The notes under the pieces: generated by a model | What the model was told of the DNA's origin: nothing | Databases searched by the model: none | Seen by the model: only the letters and a program-made list of their open reading frames with translations | In this document: positions 31,679-43,376 of the stretch, in pieces | How the letters are laid out: each line of letters begins with the position of its first letter | Numbering within the stretch: position 1 is the first letter of the stretch | Made by a program: the position numbers and the translations under genes | DNA from: Nemertoderma westbladi | Taxonomy: Eukaryota > Xenacoelomorpha > Nemertodermatida > Nemertodermatidae | NCBI GenBank assembly: GCA_032718475.1 | Contig: JAUCBJ010003212.1 | Location: forward strand, 64,001 to 111,943 | DNA: 47,943 nt | Reading direction: 5' to 3'

Positions 31679-33420
31679 TTAAGAATGCTGTGCCGGCTTG
31701 TCAACAAAATTGCACCGCCACAACTCCCTATCACCCATGACATTTGCTAGATCATCCGCATCTTTAAGGCCAGTGTCCTTTAAGATGCGTCTCAAGAAAG
31801 TCATGGGCTGTCCACCATGCTTATTCACTCCATGAGGCTGCCAAAGTACAAGATTATGCACTGGCTGGTCCTCACGGCGTAAGCAATGTCCTGCAAAGCG
31901 GAGGCGATTTTGTTCTAGTGTCATGCTTGGGGGAACCAATGAGACACCTCCAATGTTATATAGTGTCTGGTTGGAGATGTGTGCATTGTACTTGACACAA
32001 TGTACCCGGCGTAGCATTCTTGTGAATGTGCCATCCAGAGATTTGGTGTCCTCAGCAGTTAGAGCCCAGCATGGACTCCCGTAGAGGAGTACTGGAACTA
32101 CTGCTGCTCTGAATAATCGGACCTTAAGTTTCCGATTAATTCTAGGTGACTTCCAAATCCTGGAAAGCCTATTCAAGGCTGCCCATGCCTTTCCCTTACG
32201 TATTCGAAGGTCCTCACCTGACTTCCGGATCCATGATCCCAGGTAACAGAAGTCGTCCACATGCTCAAGCATACCATCCTTTGAGCTTATGCTCATCCGA
32301 TCAGAGACTTGCTGAGGACTTTCAAGGTTAACTGTCAGAATTTTTGTCTTTCTGGAGTTAATAAAAAGACCAACACTAGAAGCAGCATGTTCTAATGAGC
32401 TGAGGAGCCGCTGGGCTCCCTCTAATGATTCTGAGAGTACTCCTAAGTCATCAGCAAAGTCTAGATCAGTTAGGTACTTGGCAGGATTTCCTCGACTTCT
32501 GGAGCCAGTAGGTGGAGTTATCATCACCCCATCATCATTATGATGATCTAAGGACATGCGTAGAACATAGTCAACCACAATAATGAACAAGAATGGTGCA
32601 AGTGTGTCTCCTTGGAGGACGCCCCATAACACTTCAAATGGTTCTGTGTCACCATCAACAGTAGACACAAATGTTGTCGAACCATCGTATACTGATCTGA
32701 TTGCTGCAATAATTTCATCAGGAATCCCATATAATGAAAGTATGCTGAACATACGTGCGCGAGAGACTGAATCAAAGGCCTTGAAGAAGTCAACAAAGAT
32801 AACAGCCAGATGCCTGTCTTTCTTTTTTGATAACTCTTCAATTATCCTTCTAAGTGCCAAAATGGGCTCCATGGTCCCACGACCTTTACGGAACCCATTC
32901 TGATTTCCACGTAGCAGTCTCTCAATGGGATCCCTGATGCGATTTAATAGAATTCTATTGTATAGTTTTGCAGCAATCGAGATCAATGAGATTCCCCGAA
33001 AAGAACCATAGAGTGTTAGGTTGCCCTTCTTGGGAACTGGCACCAACTTATTTGTTTTCATTTCTTGTGGGACTCTTGTTGTACGGTACATGTCTACTAT
33101 GATGGGATAGATGAGCTTTAAACACACAGGTATTTTAAAGACCTCAGGGGGAACACCATCTACTCCACTGGCACGATTGGTCTTAATGCTCTTTGCAGCA
33201 GCCTTCACTTCTGCAAAGGAGATATCGCCAATGGGAATATCTGGGAGTACAGACTCAGACACTTTTACTTCTATAAAGTTATCAGGCAATACCCTGTCAT
33301 TATTGAGGAGCTTTTCAAAGTGGGCTTTCCAACCATTGAGGCGATCGGCTGGTGATTCAGCCTTAACCTTGGTGGTTGGTTGGCTTTTCTGCCCAGTAAG
33401 CAGATTGATCGATTTCCATG
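31679..33420 (-). CDS. Inserted LINE: reverse transcriptase ORF, 5'-truncated
   Basis: The frame is open from 33420 (insertion junction) to the stop at 31679, about 580 codons. Counting from the Met at 33289, it shows KSIKTNRASGVDGVPPEVF (40s), KKGNLTLYGSFRGISLI (about 90), VDFFKAFDS (motif A, D167), GVLQGDTLAPFLF (about 224), LDFADD (motif C, D280-D281), then thumb and C-terminal segments (WALTAEDT, RLRFAGHCLRR). No endonuclease is present because the 5' end is lost. It resembles RTE/I-type elements; the exact clade is unsure. It is the best copy of the family represented by copies A, B and C. No lesion is seen within the retained part. Confidence 0.88.
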
Positions 33421-34495
33421 CCTCACCCCCGATAGTTGGCTAAAGTTGCTACATTCTGTTTTACTAATGGATGACACAGCGGTGATTGCGACAAATAGAT
33501 AGGCCGCTTTGGCCTAGCTGGATATACTAATTAATTTTTGCAAGTCTTCTGGTATGACATTGAACGAGAAGAAATCGATGTTTATGGTGATAAACGGCAC
33601 TCTGAGTGACAGGGAAGATATCATTCTGGAAGAGTATACCATAAAACATACTTCATCATATATTTATCTTGGCTCACCAATCACCAGTGATGGTTTAGTA
33701 TCAACTGCAGTATCCCTCAATGCATCTGCGAAACAATGCCATCGGCTTAAGTACAGTTCATTTCTCATGAAAAACCCGGACATTCCGTTTATGATTAAAA
33801 AACAAGTGTTCAATGCAGCAGTTGTGTCAGCAATAACCTATGGTTGCGAAACGTGGTTAGGGGCTAATCTGAATGACTTCGAGGCTCTATATATTTCAAT
33901 GGTAAGGAGTTTGCTAGGTGTTAGACCCACCACGTGTGGAGACATATGTCTCATTGAAGCGGGAATCCCTGACTTGAAATCGTTGGTATGTGAGAGACAA
34001 CGAAAGTTCCTTACGAAATTCAAGGTTATTGAAGACTCCCCTCTTGCTGTCGCAATAGAAATTGTGAAAGATGGTAACACATCGATGTCCGCGAAAATAG
34101 ATACTTTGAAATCAGAACAACGTTTCACTTTGAACGAGTATGAAACGCCACCTGTTCAAGCTAATGAACCCGGACTTAACTTCCCCCCAGCTCTATTGTG
34201 ACTCCTCAGTTCCCGAACGTCATCGCATCCCTTGGACCCGTTTTCGGCTGGGTAGCCATAACTTCCCAGTAGAACGGATGAGATGGAAGAGGGCTAAACC
34301 CGAGGACCGAGTTTGTGGATGTGGTGGGATTCAGACCGAAGCCCATATAGTTGTAGATTGTCCTATGACAAGGACATTAAGACGAGAATGCGACCCCTGT
34401 CTTGGTTATCTATGACTGAGATGTTCTGTCTGGATAACCAAGCCAAAATAGCAAAATTTATCTCAAAATTAGATAATGTATTCGATTGAGTAAAC
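33421..34495 (+). pseudogene. Nested LINE ORF2, 3' part (thumb, C-terminal zinc knuckle)
   Basis: It opens with the right copy of the 288 bp duplication (33421-33708), then continues beyond the insertion: SPITSDGLVSTAVSLNASAK, VVSAITYGCETWLG, MVRSLLGVRPTT. In another frame it reads RIPWTRFRLGSHNFPVERMR, then VCGCGG and EAHIVVDCP, the C-terminal knuckle. It ends by stop near 34415. Confidence 0.8.
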
Positions 34496-34806
34496 AGCCC
34501 CCCCCCCCCCCCCCCCCCGATATATGTAATGTTTGATATACTTAGTTAGTATTATGTGTGTTTGTGTGTTTGTTGGGAATATAAATATATGTTACTCTAC
34601 TATGTATTACATCTGGTCCTCACACGGCTATAATGTTGTCTATATAAACATCTGTAATATTTTTGTATGATAATGTGCTGTCTTATTTTGAGGGTGATGG
34701 TAGATATTTAGATTTGTACGTCTCATTTTGTCTCTTGTTTAGTGCATATTACCGATGTTAGTTATGCAACAGTTAATGTGAAGACAATAAACAATCAATC
34801 AATCAA
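34416..34806 (+). other. Nested LINE 3' untranslated region and tail
   Basis: It carries a 21-C homopolymer at 34498-34518, then AT/TG-rich sequence ending GAAGACAATAAACAATCAAT followed by further CAAT units, a plausible simple-repeat LINE terminus. Confidence 0.55.
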
Positions 34807-35175
34807 TCACTCACCTTCACCCCATTCCTGCTTCTCACTCACCTTCACCCCACTCCTGCTCCTCACTCACCTTCACCCCACTCCTGCCCCTCACTACCTT
34901 CACCCCATTCCTGCTCCTCACTCACCTTCACCCCACTCCTGCTCCTCACTCATATTCACCCCACTCCTGCTCCTCACTCACCTTTGCCCCATTCCTGCTC
35001 CTCACTCACCTTCACCCCACTCCTGCTCCCCACTCACCTTCACCTTCACCCCGCTCCTGCTCCTCAATCTCCTTCACCCCACTCCTGGTCCTCACTTACC
35101 TTCACCCCATTCCTTCTCCCCAATCACCTTCACCCCAATCATGCTCCTCCTCCTTCACCCCACTCCTGCGTCTTT
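34806..35175. repeat. C-rich minisatellite (CTCACCTTCACCCCACTCCTG-like, ~30 bp units)
   Basis: About twelve degenerate units with core TTCACCCCACTCCTG separated by CTCCTCACTCACC. They directly follow the LINE tail. The frames crossing it are repeat-derived. Confidence 0.9.
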
Positions 35176-36734
35176 CCCTAACATTGACATTTAACATTGA
35201 GGTGATATATTAATTCGCCGAGATGGAATTTGCGTCTAGGCCCCACCCCCCAAATGTCTCCTCATTATTGATTGATAAGCCAACACCACAAGTGAGAAAT
35301 TAATATACTGTCAAATTTTAAGATTTTGATTTTCAACTTTTTTGTGAAGGTTTTCTTGATTATGGATTCTCAGAGCTCGTCACTTCAAGAGAATAAAGGA
35401 TTGTAAATTAAATTAATCAATAAAATTAGCCGCCCTGGGAGAGTTGCTTCAGGCATGACTGCTAGAAAACTCCATTATATATTTATGCTCATTAGTCCCA
35501 TGAGGGTGTGAACATTAATAACAACTACACAACTACAACTACACAACACTACGAGACCGAGACCGTACCATATAACAATGTCTGCCATCCAACCAAAACC
35601 TCAACTATGCTGCAAAGATACAATTTATATAAACTCTATATATTCATTGGGGCCACCCATCATAAACTGCTTCATACTGATTAATAATAATGTAGTTAGT
35701 TGCCACATAGGAAAGCTTATGAGCTTTTCCAAGTAATTATGGGTGGTAGTAATTACATCACAAGAAGTAAGTAGGAAGTAGGCCATATAAAAAAGAATGG
35801 GAACATACAATAGGAACTCATTGAATGATAAACTACACGATGTGGGGTGTACTGCTGCTACTCAGTAGATTAGATCTGACTGAGACTTCAGTTTGTTCTA
35901 CAACTAAACTATAATGTGTAGAGCCTACATTCTGCTGTGCGAGCCACTTAGTGTTGAGATATACTGTGTGTAGGATTACGGAGATAGCCTCAATTTTTAC
36001 ATTATTAGGATATCACCAGCTGATATCCATTCACTTTACCTGCAATAGGCCTAGTAGTCACACCATAACCGCTTACCGGTACCACTTGGACTATTATACT
36101 TACGCTGTAGTGGGATGCGCTAATAATAGTAATTAGTTGTGGTCGTCATTATCATGTGGTCGTCATATTTCATTTATTGTGGCGAACCATCCTAGGCCAA
36201 TACGTCTTAGGCTGAAAAGTCTGTTGCCCTCAAATTTCATAACTTTGATAATAGTGTTTATTTACATCTGCAGAGTTAAAATTTGAAAACATCAATAGGC
36301 CCAAAACACAAAATTTTTAACAGAGTTACTGTTACGATCAGTTCAACAGACTCCCACTATAGGGTTATAACACTTTACATAATACTTTACATAATTTTAT
36401 CTCACATGCTCTGCGAACCCGAAGGCTCATAATGAATTTTACTAATGGAATCTACTATTGACTTTCGAGAAAGATCTGCTAAAAGATACTGTTCTTTATA
36501 ACGAAGTTGAATTGGGGATTTACATAGCTGACCACAAACTGTGAAAGTGAAGGAGTTATGTGTTGTAGAGGCATCTGAAAGAGTGTTCTACTGTAATGGT
36601 GTGATATATGTAATGTAATGTATGTTTGTAATAAATATTATTATCTATATTTAGTGTTCTTTGGGAAACTATTATTCCATGGTGTGTGTGCCTTAATGGC
36701 ACACATTTTGATCATGCCAGATACTACTACAGTA
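35176..36734. other. No gene seen
   Basis: Unique-looking AT-rich sequence with no coding frame longer than about 60 residues, no splice-consistent exons that I could join, and no clear repeats. Confidence 0.45.
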
Positions 36735-36990
36735 CTAGGTCGAGCAAGCTCAGTATAGTCGGTCGTCCACGGCCACGCTTTCCTTGTGTTGGTTGCCAAA
36801 AAAGTAGATCCTGGTACGACCTAATGTTTACTTCTCCAGCAGTGCTTACTGAATCTTAATCTGCATTCACATAGGGTGGTTGTGATACACAGGTTGTATT
36901 ACCATAAAGCTCGCCATTTGTCATGTGTTGTCTCCAGCTGATGTTTAGGGTCTTAGTAGTCTTGCTTGTGTAGCAACCATTAGTTGGGGA
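36735..36990 (-). pseudogene. RTE-like LINE 3' fragment, copy G
   Basis: Same sequence order as 17495-17860 (GGTCGTCCACG, then TTGGTTGCCA, then CTCCAGCTGATGTTTAGGG), including the ACTACTAC tail side at 36722. It is more decayed. Confidence 0.7.
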
Positions 36991-37175
36991 ACTATTATTT
37001 GTTCACATTATTGCTGGTGATATACCATAATCGCAACGATCAACACAAACTAATAACTGCATGAATAATAAACTACGATAAACTACTACTTGTTGCAAAC
37101 TATTACATCCTGTACCGGTACTGTCGGATTTTGTATTAGTTATAATAGCTGCTGACTGTTGTATGTGATGGGGTA

Positions 37176-38047
37176 TTGCAAGATATGGACACGTTCGAAC
37201 AGAGGTTAAAGCCATGCACATGTTTGCAATGTGCAGTTATGAACTCCAACACAAACATACTGACTTTGTATCTACAAGTTCAACATCCCTCTACCCCTGC
37301 TGCTCCTGTCAATTATAACAATAATAGTACCAGTAGGCCTAATGGCAACGATATTTGGAGAATATTCTCAGAATCCAGGACAAGCACCAGTGACCCCCTG
37401 GCACCTGCAACCTATACCTATAGTTGACACCACACAAATTACGGATGCTACTCCAGTTAGTGCCTTGAGCGTCAGCCAACTCCTGTAATTAATGAAAACT
37501 GCCATTGACCCCTGATTAACAATTGAACAGTTGAAGATTTGCAATGGGACAATATGGAGCTCCGCCGAATCTGCCACAACCAGGTAAACTTTACCGAAAG
37601 AATAGATCGCCAACAGCGAGCAAATAATATTATCAGGGCAGGAGTCCCTGAAACCAAGGATGCCGAAACGCTAAAGAATATTTGGACAATGATGGGTCTG
37701 TCTCTTACCAGTGTGGATTTAGATTATTCTTTCCATCGATTAGGTGAACTTACTTCAGAACAGAAGAAACCTCGTCTCATCCTTATCGAACTCAAGCTGC
37801 TTCGGATTGAAGAAAATTCCTTGAAGCGGCTAAGAAGTTGAAGGAATCAAATGATTTTTCTTCGGTTTATGTAAAACCTTTCATTCATCCTAGCATCAGA
37901 AATGAAACTGGCGGCTTCAGGGCTGTAGAAAGGTAAGAGAAAAAGCGACTGGAAAACATGGGCCGTAATATAAAGTATGACCCAAAGACAAAGGAACTGA
38001 CACGCGATGGTGATGTGATTGACAGGTTTCGACCAAATTTTGATTAA
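37176..38047 (+). pseudogene. ORF1 of another plus-strand LINE
   Basis: The frame 37539-37841 and its +1 continuation read ERIDRQQRANNIIRAGVPE, DLDYSFHRLG, KLKESNDFSSVYVKPF, then EKKRLENMGRN and GDVIDRFRPNFD, with a TAA at about 37935. This resembles the RRM-plus-C-terminal type of ORF1 in invertebrate LINEs. The 83-residue frame at 37176-37427 may be its N-terminus. Confidence 0.55.
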
Positions 38048-38059
38048 GGCATCATACTT

Positions 38060-39437
38060 CACAGGTATTAAGTGTTTTATTGTGGAACAAAGGTGGTATA
38101 AATGAGAAACTTATTTTTTAAATAATTAGGTATTTTAGTAGTTTTGATGTTGTTGTATTACAAGAACTTAAGACACCCCTTGCAGTCTCTATCCCATGGT
38201 TTAAACCTTATCGATCTGTGAGTTCAACTAATGACCATAGAGGAGGTTCTGCTTTATTTATCAAGCACTACCTCGCCCCATATGTTACATGCTCCGCACT
38301 ATTACCAGATTTAATTTGGTTTTCGTTTTCTTTTAACCCTGACATAAAGTTATGCTTTGTTTATATCCCTCCAGCCAATACTTTGCATGCAAACCTAATA
38401 TAACAAGTAAATTATGTACAATACAAATACAAAGTATACTGTAAATATATTAAGTTCTTTTGATAATCAAAGATTTGTTGTTTTTGGCAATATCAATAGA
38501 GATTAGGTAATCTATGCATGAAGTTTAGTAATAGTAAATATACATATACGAGTCATATAATATACATATACAAGTACATAGGCGAGTAATAGATTTATGT
38601 TGTGATTGTAATTTGCGCATTTTGAGTTATTTGAACTTTACTGGTTGTGTTAGTTTGGGTGGAAGCTTAACTTTCCGCCACAAGAATAATTACATTTCTG
38701 AACTTGACCGTGTTTTTGTGTCAATTATTGTTAAATAATTTACTAGGTTTTTCAAAATCTACTTGTTGTGATTTACTTTGTCCTTCTGACTATAATGCCA
38801 TTAGTTTCAGTTTAAAGTTAGATTGTAATTTAAGCTCAGAACATTTGTTTTGTAGATCAAGTACACTAGCAAACTATCAGTATTATGAATCTAAATGAGG
38901 GCAATCTAGTAAAGTAATAACTAGGAATAATTTAGATTTAAACTTGTTTGTTGATGCAATTAACTCAACGTTACACCCTATAACTGCCCCAAATATCACC
39001 ACCCACACTGATATTGAAAGTATTGCAAATAAACTGACTGAATGTATATAATAATTCGGCATCTCAAGACGACTCTCACCTTCCCACTCATTTATTACTC
39101 ATTTTGAGAAATTAAGAATTGCGACCAATACGTTCACCTGGTGTCCATAATTAACCATTCGGGTGGGCTCAAAGCTTCTATTCTTGCACAGTCAATGCTG
39201 TGCGCGGCAATTGGTGTACGCGAAACAGTTTTTCGGTATATGTTATACATCGAGACCAATATACGAGACCCTGTATCTTTCATTCATAGACGGCAGTATA
39301 ATTACCTTTGTAAAATGCTCGCAAACGAGGACTTACACAAGCCACTGATGTTTGCAATGAACTTATGTATGCTCCACCACACACCTAATGGGCGAGCCAT
39401 CGAGTGTTTACTTTCCTGTAGGACAAACCACATCTGA
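38060..39437 (+). pseudogene. ORF2 remnants of the same LINE (endonuclease, then C-terminal end)
   Basis: 38060-38400 reads LLWNKGGINEK, VVVLQELKTP (catalytic Glu), GGSALFIKHYL and LCFVYIPPANT, the start of an AP endonuclease. 38640-38900 retains fragments (LDRVFVSI). 39120-39437 reads ILAQSMLCAAIGVRETVFRY, then IETNIRDPVSFIHRRQYN, which looks like a LINE C-terminal region. The RT core is absent, so the element is internally deleted. Confidence 0.55.
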
Positions 39438-39445
39438 TCAGCAGA

Positions 39446-41690
39446 AGGTGTGTATGTGGGGATGTCCAGACAGAAGATGTGTATGTGGGGATATCCAGAT
39501 AGAAGGTGTGTATGTGGGGATGTCCAGACAGAAGGTGTGTATGTGGGGATGTCCAGACAGAAGGTGTGTATGTGGGGATGTCCAGACAGAAGGTGTGTAT
39601 GTGGGGATGTCCAGATAGAAGGTGTGTATGTGGGGATGTCCAGACAGAAGGTGTGTATGTGGGGATGTCCAGACAGAAGGTGTGTATGTGGGGATGTCCA
39701 GACAGAAGGTGTGTATGTGGGGATGTCCAGACAGAAGGTGTGTGTGTATGTGGGGATGTCCAGACAGAAGGTGTGTATGTGGGGATGTCCAGATAGAAGG
39801 TGTGTATGTGGGGATGTCCAGACAGAAGGTGTGTATGTGGGGATGTCCAGACAGAAGGTGTGTATGTGGGGATGTCCAGACAGAAGGTGTGTATGTGGGG
39901 GTGTCCAGATAGAAGGTGTGTATGTGGGGATGTCCAGACAGAAGGTGTGTATGTGGGGATGTCCAGACAGAAGGTGTGTGTGTATGTGGGGATGTCCAGA
40001 CAGAAGGTGTGTATGTGGGGATGTCCAGACAGAAAGTGTGTATGTGGGGATGTCCAGACAGAAGGTGTGTATGTGGGGATGTCCAGATATAAGGTGTGTA
40101 TGTGGGGATGTCCAGATAGAAGGTGTGTATGTGGGGATGTCCAGACAGAAGGTGTGTATGTGGGGATGTCCAGATATAAGGTGTGTATGTGGGGATGTCC
40201 AGACGGAAGGTGTGTATGTGGGGATGTCCAGACAGAAGGTGTGTATGTGGGGATGTCCAGATATAAGGTGTGTATGTGGGGATGTCCAGATATAAGGTGT
40301 GTATGTGGGGATGTCCAGACAGAAGGTGTGTATGTGGGGATGTCCAGATATAAGGTGTGTATGTGGGGATGTCCAGACAGAAGGTGTGTATTTGGGGATG
40401 TCCAGATATAAGGTGTGTATGTGGGGATGTCCAGACAGAAGGTGTTTATGTGGGGATGTCCAGATATAAGGTGTGTATGTGGGGATGTCCAGACGGAAGG
40501 TGTGTATGTGGGGATGTCCAGACAGAAGGTGAGTATGTGGGGATATCCAGACAGAAGGTGAGTATGTGGGGATGTCCAGATATAAGGTGTGTATGTGGGG
40601 ATGTCCAGACGGAAGGTGTGTATGTGGGGATGTCCAGACAGAAGGGGATGTCCAGACAGATGGTGTGTATGTGGGGATGTCCAGACAGAAGGTGTGTATG
40701 TGGGGATGTCCAGACAGAAGGTGTGTGTGTATGTGGGGATGTCCAGACAGAAGGTGTGTATGTGGGGATGTCCAGATAGAAGGTGTGTATGTGGGGATGT
40801 CCAGACAGAAGGTGTGTATGTGGGGATGTCCAGACAGAAGGTGTGAATGTGGGGATGTCCAGACAGAAGGTGTGTATGTGGGGATGTCCAGATAGAATGT
40901 GTGTATGTGGGGATGTCCAGACAGAAGGTGTGTATGTGGGGATGTCCAGACAGAAGGTGTGTGTGTATGTGGGGATGCCCAGACAGAAGGTGTGTATGTG
41001 GGGATGTCCAGACAGAAAGTGTGTATGTGGGGATGTCCAGACAGAAGGTGTGTATGTGGGGATGTCCAGATATAAGGTGTGTATGTGGGGATGTCCAGAT
41101 AGAAGGTGTGTATGTGGGGATGTCCAGACAGAAGGTGTGTATGTGGGGATGTCCAGATATAAGGTGTGTATGTGGGGATATCCAGACGGAAGGTGTGTAT
41201 GTGGGGATGTCCAGACAGAAGGTGTGTATGTGGGGATGTCCAGATATAAGGTGTGTATGTGGGGATGTCCAGATATAAGGTGTGTATGTGGGGATGTCCA
41301 GACAGAAGGTGTGTATGTGGGGATGTCCAGATATAAGGTGTGTATGTGGGGATGTCCAGACAGAAGGTGTGTATTTGGGGATGTCCAGATATAAGGTGTG
41401 TATGTGGGGATGTCCAGACAGAAGGTGTGTATGTGGGGATGTCCAGATATAAGGTGTGTATGTGGGGATGTCCAGACGGAAGGTGTGTATGTGGGGATGT
41501 CCAGACAGAAGGTGTGTATGTGGGGATGTCCAGACAGAAGGTGAGTATGTGGGGATGTCCAGATATAAGGTGTGTATGTGGGGATGTCCAGACAGAAGGT
41601 GTGTATGTGGGGATGTCCAGATATAAGGTGTGTATGTGGGGATGTCCAGACAGAAGGTGAGTATGTGGGGATGTCCAGACAGAAGGTCAC
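39446..41690. repeat. Large 29 bp-unit minisatellite with ~983 bp higher-order period
   Basis: About 77 head-to-tail units with core GGGGATGTCCAGA. Variants differ at the CAG/TAG/TAT/CGG position, and four places have an extra GTGT. 39740-40600 and 40723-41583 follow the same variant order with only a few differences, an offset of 983 bp. Because 29 is not a multiple of 3 and the unit lacks stops in several frames, long open frames appear on both strands (up to 414 residues). I do not regard these as genes. Confidence 0.96.
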
Positions 41691-41911
41691 GTTATTTGTA
41701 CTTGTAGAATAATCCCTAGACCTAGTGTAATGATATTTTCGTGGGTCAATTTATGAACGCGAACAATTTTCACGATGTATGCAAATTTATTTTTGACGCT
41801 TTGGGCATTTTGAAGGCAGAATAAACTTAAAGTTTTTGTTATTTGTTTTAGTGAAGTTGATTAAACTTAGGCAACCAGTCTTCCCAGGACAATGGAGAAT
41901 TACAAGAATTG

Positions 41912-42080
41912 TCCCGGTGTCCCGGTGTCCCGGTGTCCCGGTGTCCCGGTGTCCCGGTGTCCCGGTGTCCCGGTGTCCCGGTGTCCCGGTGTCCCGGTGT
42001 CCCGGTGTCCCGGTGTCCCGGTGTCCCGGTGTCCCGGTGTCCCGGTGTCCCGGTGTCCCGGTGTCCCGGTGTCCCGGTGT
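41912..42080. repeat. 8 bp-unit minisatellite (GTCCCGGT)n
   Basis: About 21 essentially perfect tandem copies of GTCCCGGT. The unit is CpG-containing and G/C-rich in AT-rich surroundings. Open frames across it are repeat-derived. Confidence 0.97.
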
Positions 42081-43287
42081 TTAAGGCCAATGAATATTTC
42101 CCTGCATATTGTTGGGTTTTGTTTGTGTCGAAGGCCCCTACATCCTACCTGTGGTATTGTACCGTATTTTATTGTAGGGCATGGTTTTGGTTGAATGCTG
42201 AATGATAAATTTCAGACTTTAATGATATTATTTCTAGGAAAACTAAGGAAAGACGGAAATAAATTGGCATTTCTTACTTACTGACAGCAGCTACCGGAGT
42301 GTAGTAGATGCTGAACCAATTCAGACAGAAATATTGGCGAAATAGATTGGGTGGAACCCAATCTTTGTGGCATGTGGTCTGTATTAACTTTATATATAGA
42401 TTGATTTTCTGGTGTTTGAACGACTTCGCATTCAGATGGTAGTTTTTGCTTTCAATTCAATATGAATTGCTCTTATGTAAACTTAGCAAATAAAATTAAT
42501 TATATTTATATTTATTTGCGATAGAGGCCTGTTTTGTTTCCATTTCGAGGCCGGCTGAGCTGTCCAGATATGATTTACTGTTCACTTTTCTAATCCTAAC
42601 AATCAGCTACAACCTTGTTAAATATGTTACAAGGTACATTAATTATATTATTAAATATATTTTTTACTTAAATTGTTACTTTATCGCCGGGGAAATGGGT
42701 ACTTTTTCCCATGAGTGAAAACTATCCCATCAGATTGCAATGATTTTACTTTTTTATTATTTTATTGTAAATTATGTGTTAAAAGATCATCGAAGTAGAA
42801 ATTCTTTGTACGTAATTTGAGCAAAATCCATTCACGCGCTCAACAGCTATTGCAAATTTAGTGTCTGCAAGGCGCACAAGTAGTTAAGCGGCTCTCTAAA
42901 ATGAAAAAGTCCAGTTTACCTCGGCAGTTAATGTGTAATAACTATTTACATACTTGTGTGTAAAGTAGCATTTTACAGTGTGATGATCCGAGTGGCTTTG
43001 TTACACGAACGAACGGTTTAGTAGGTTTAAATCAAAATTGTAACATTACGAAAGGATTGTATATTATATACATTATAGGTGATAGAAACTGCACAAATTA
43101 TATTATTTGCTGTATATATAAATGTAAAAATGACATAAATTATGTTATAAATAAGTTACCTTATATTTATGGTGGCGTTTGGAGCCATGTTATAATAATA
43201 TAGCTAGGCCCTACTGGTTATTAATAGCTATACCCCGCCTACCGGTAATGCAGTAGGCCGATCTGGCTGTCAGGCAAATTTCCACCT
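42081..43287. other. No gene seen
   Basis: AT-rich sequence with no supportable coding frame or repeat. Confidence 0.45.
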
Positions 43288-43376
43288 ATTGTTTACGTGG
43301 TATCCAATGACGGCGTTAAGTAATGTCCCCTTAGTGGACATTACTTAACGCCGCCATGGGTAGCCACGTAAACAAT
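43288..43376. repeat. 89 bp hairpin
   Basis: ATTGTTTACGTGG pairs with CCACGTAAACAAT at the ends, and GGCGTTAAGTAATGTCC pairs with GGACATTACTTAACGCC near the centre around a short loop, separated by a few unpaired bases. It could be a small foldback/MITE or a structured transcript segment. Confidence 0.85.

Noticed and set aside
31450-31740. 96-residue plus frame ending in poly-Thr
   Set aside because: It is host LINE sequence running into the (CTA)n tail of the inserted element, an artefact of the junction.
34742-35194. 150-residue Pro/His-rich frame
   Set aside because: Covers the LINE tail and a C-rich minisatellite. The peptide only mirrors the repeat.
36003-37657. Several 60-81 residue frames
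   Set aside because: Short, low-quality frames with no motif or splice support. Those after 37400 on the minus strand are antisense to the LINE ORF1.
40446-41690. Long open frames (up to 414 residues minus, 281 residues plus) with 29-residue periodicity
   Set aside because: They are produced by the 29 bp minisatellite, which lacks stops in several frames on both strands. There is no start context, domain or unique sequence.
39446-41690. CRISPR-like array
   Set aside because: Units are directly adjacent with no unique spacers, and the context is eukaryotic.
41836-42205. Open frames encoding CPGVPVSR or GHRDTGTP repeats
   Set aside because: Translation of the 8 bp GTCCCGGT array in different frames, not a gene.
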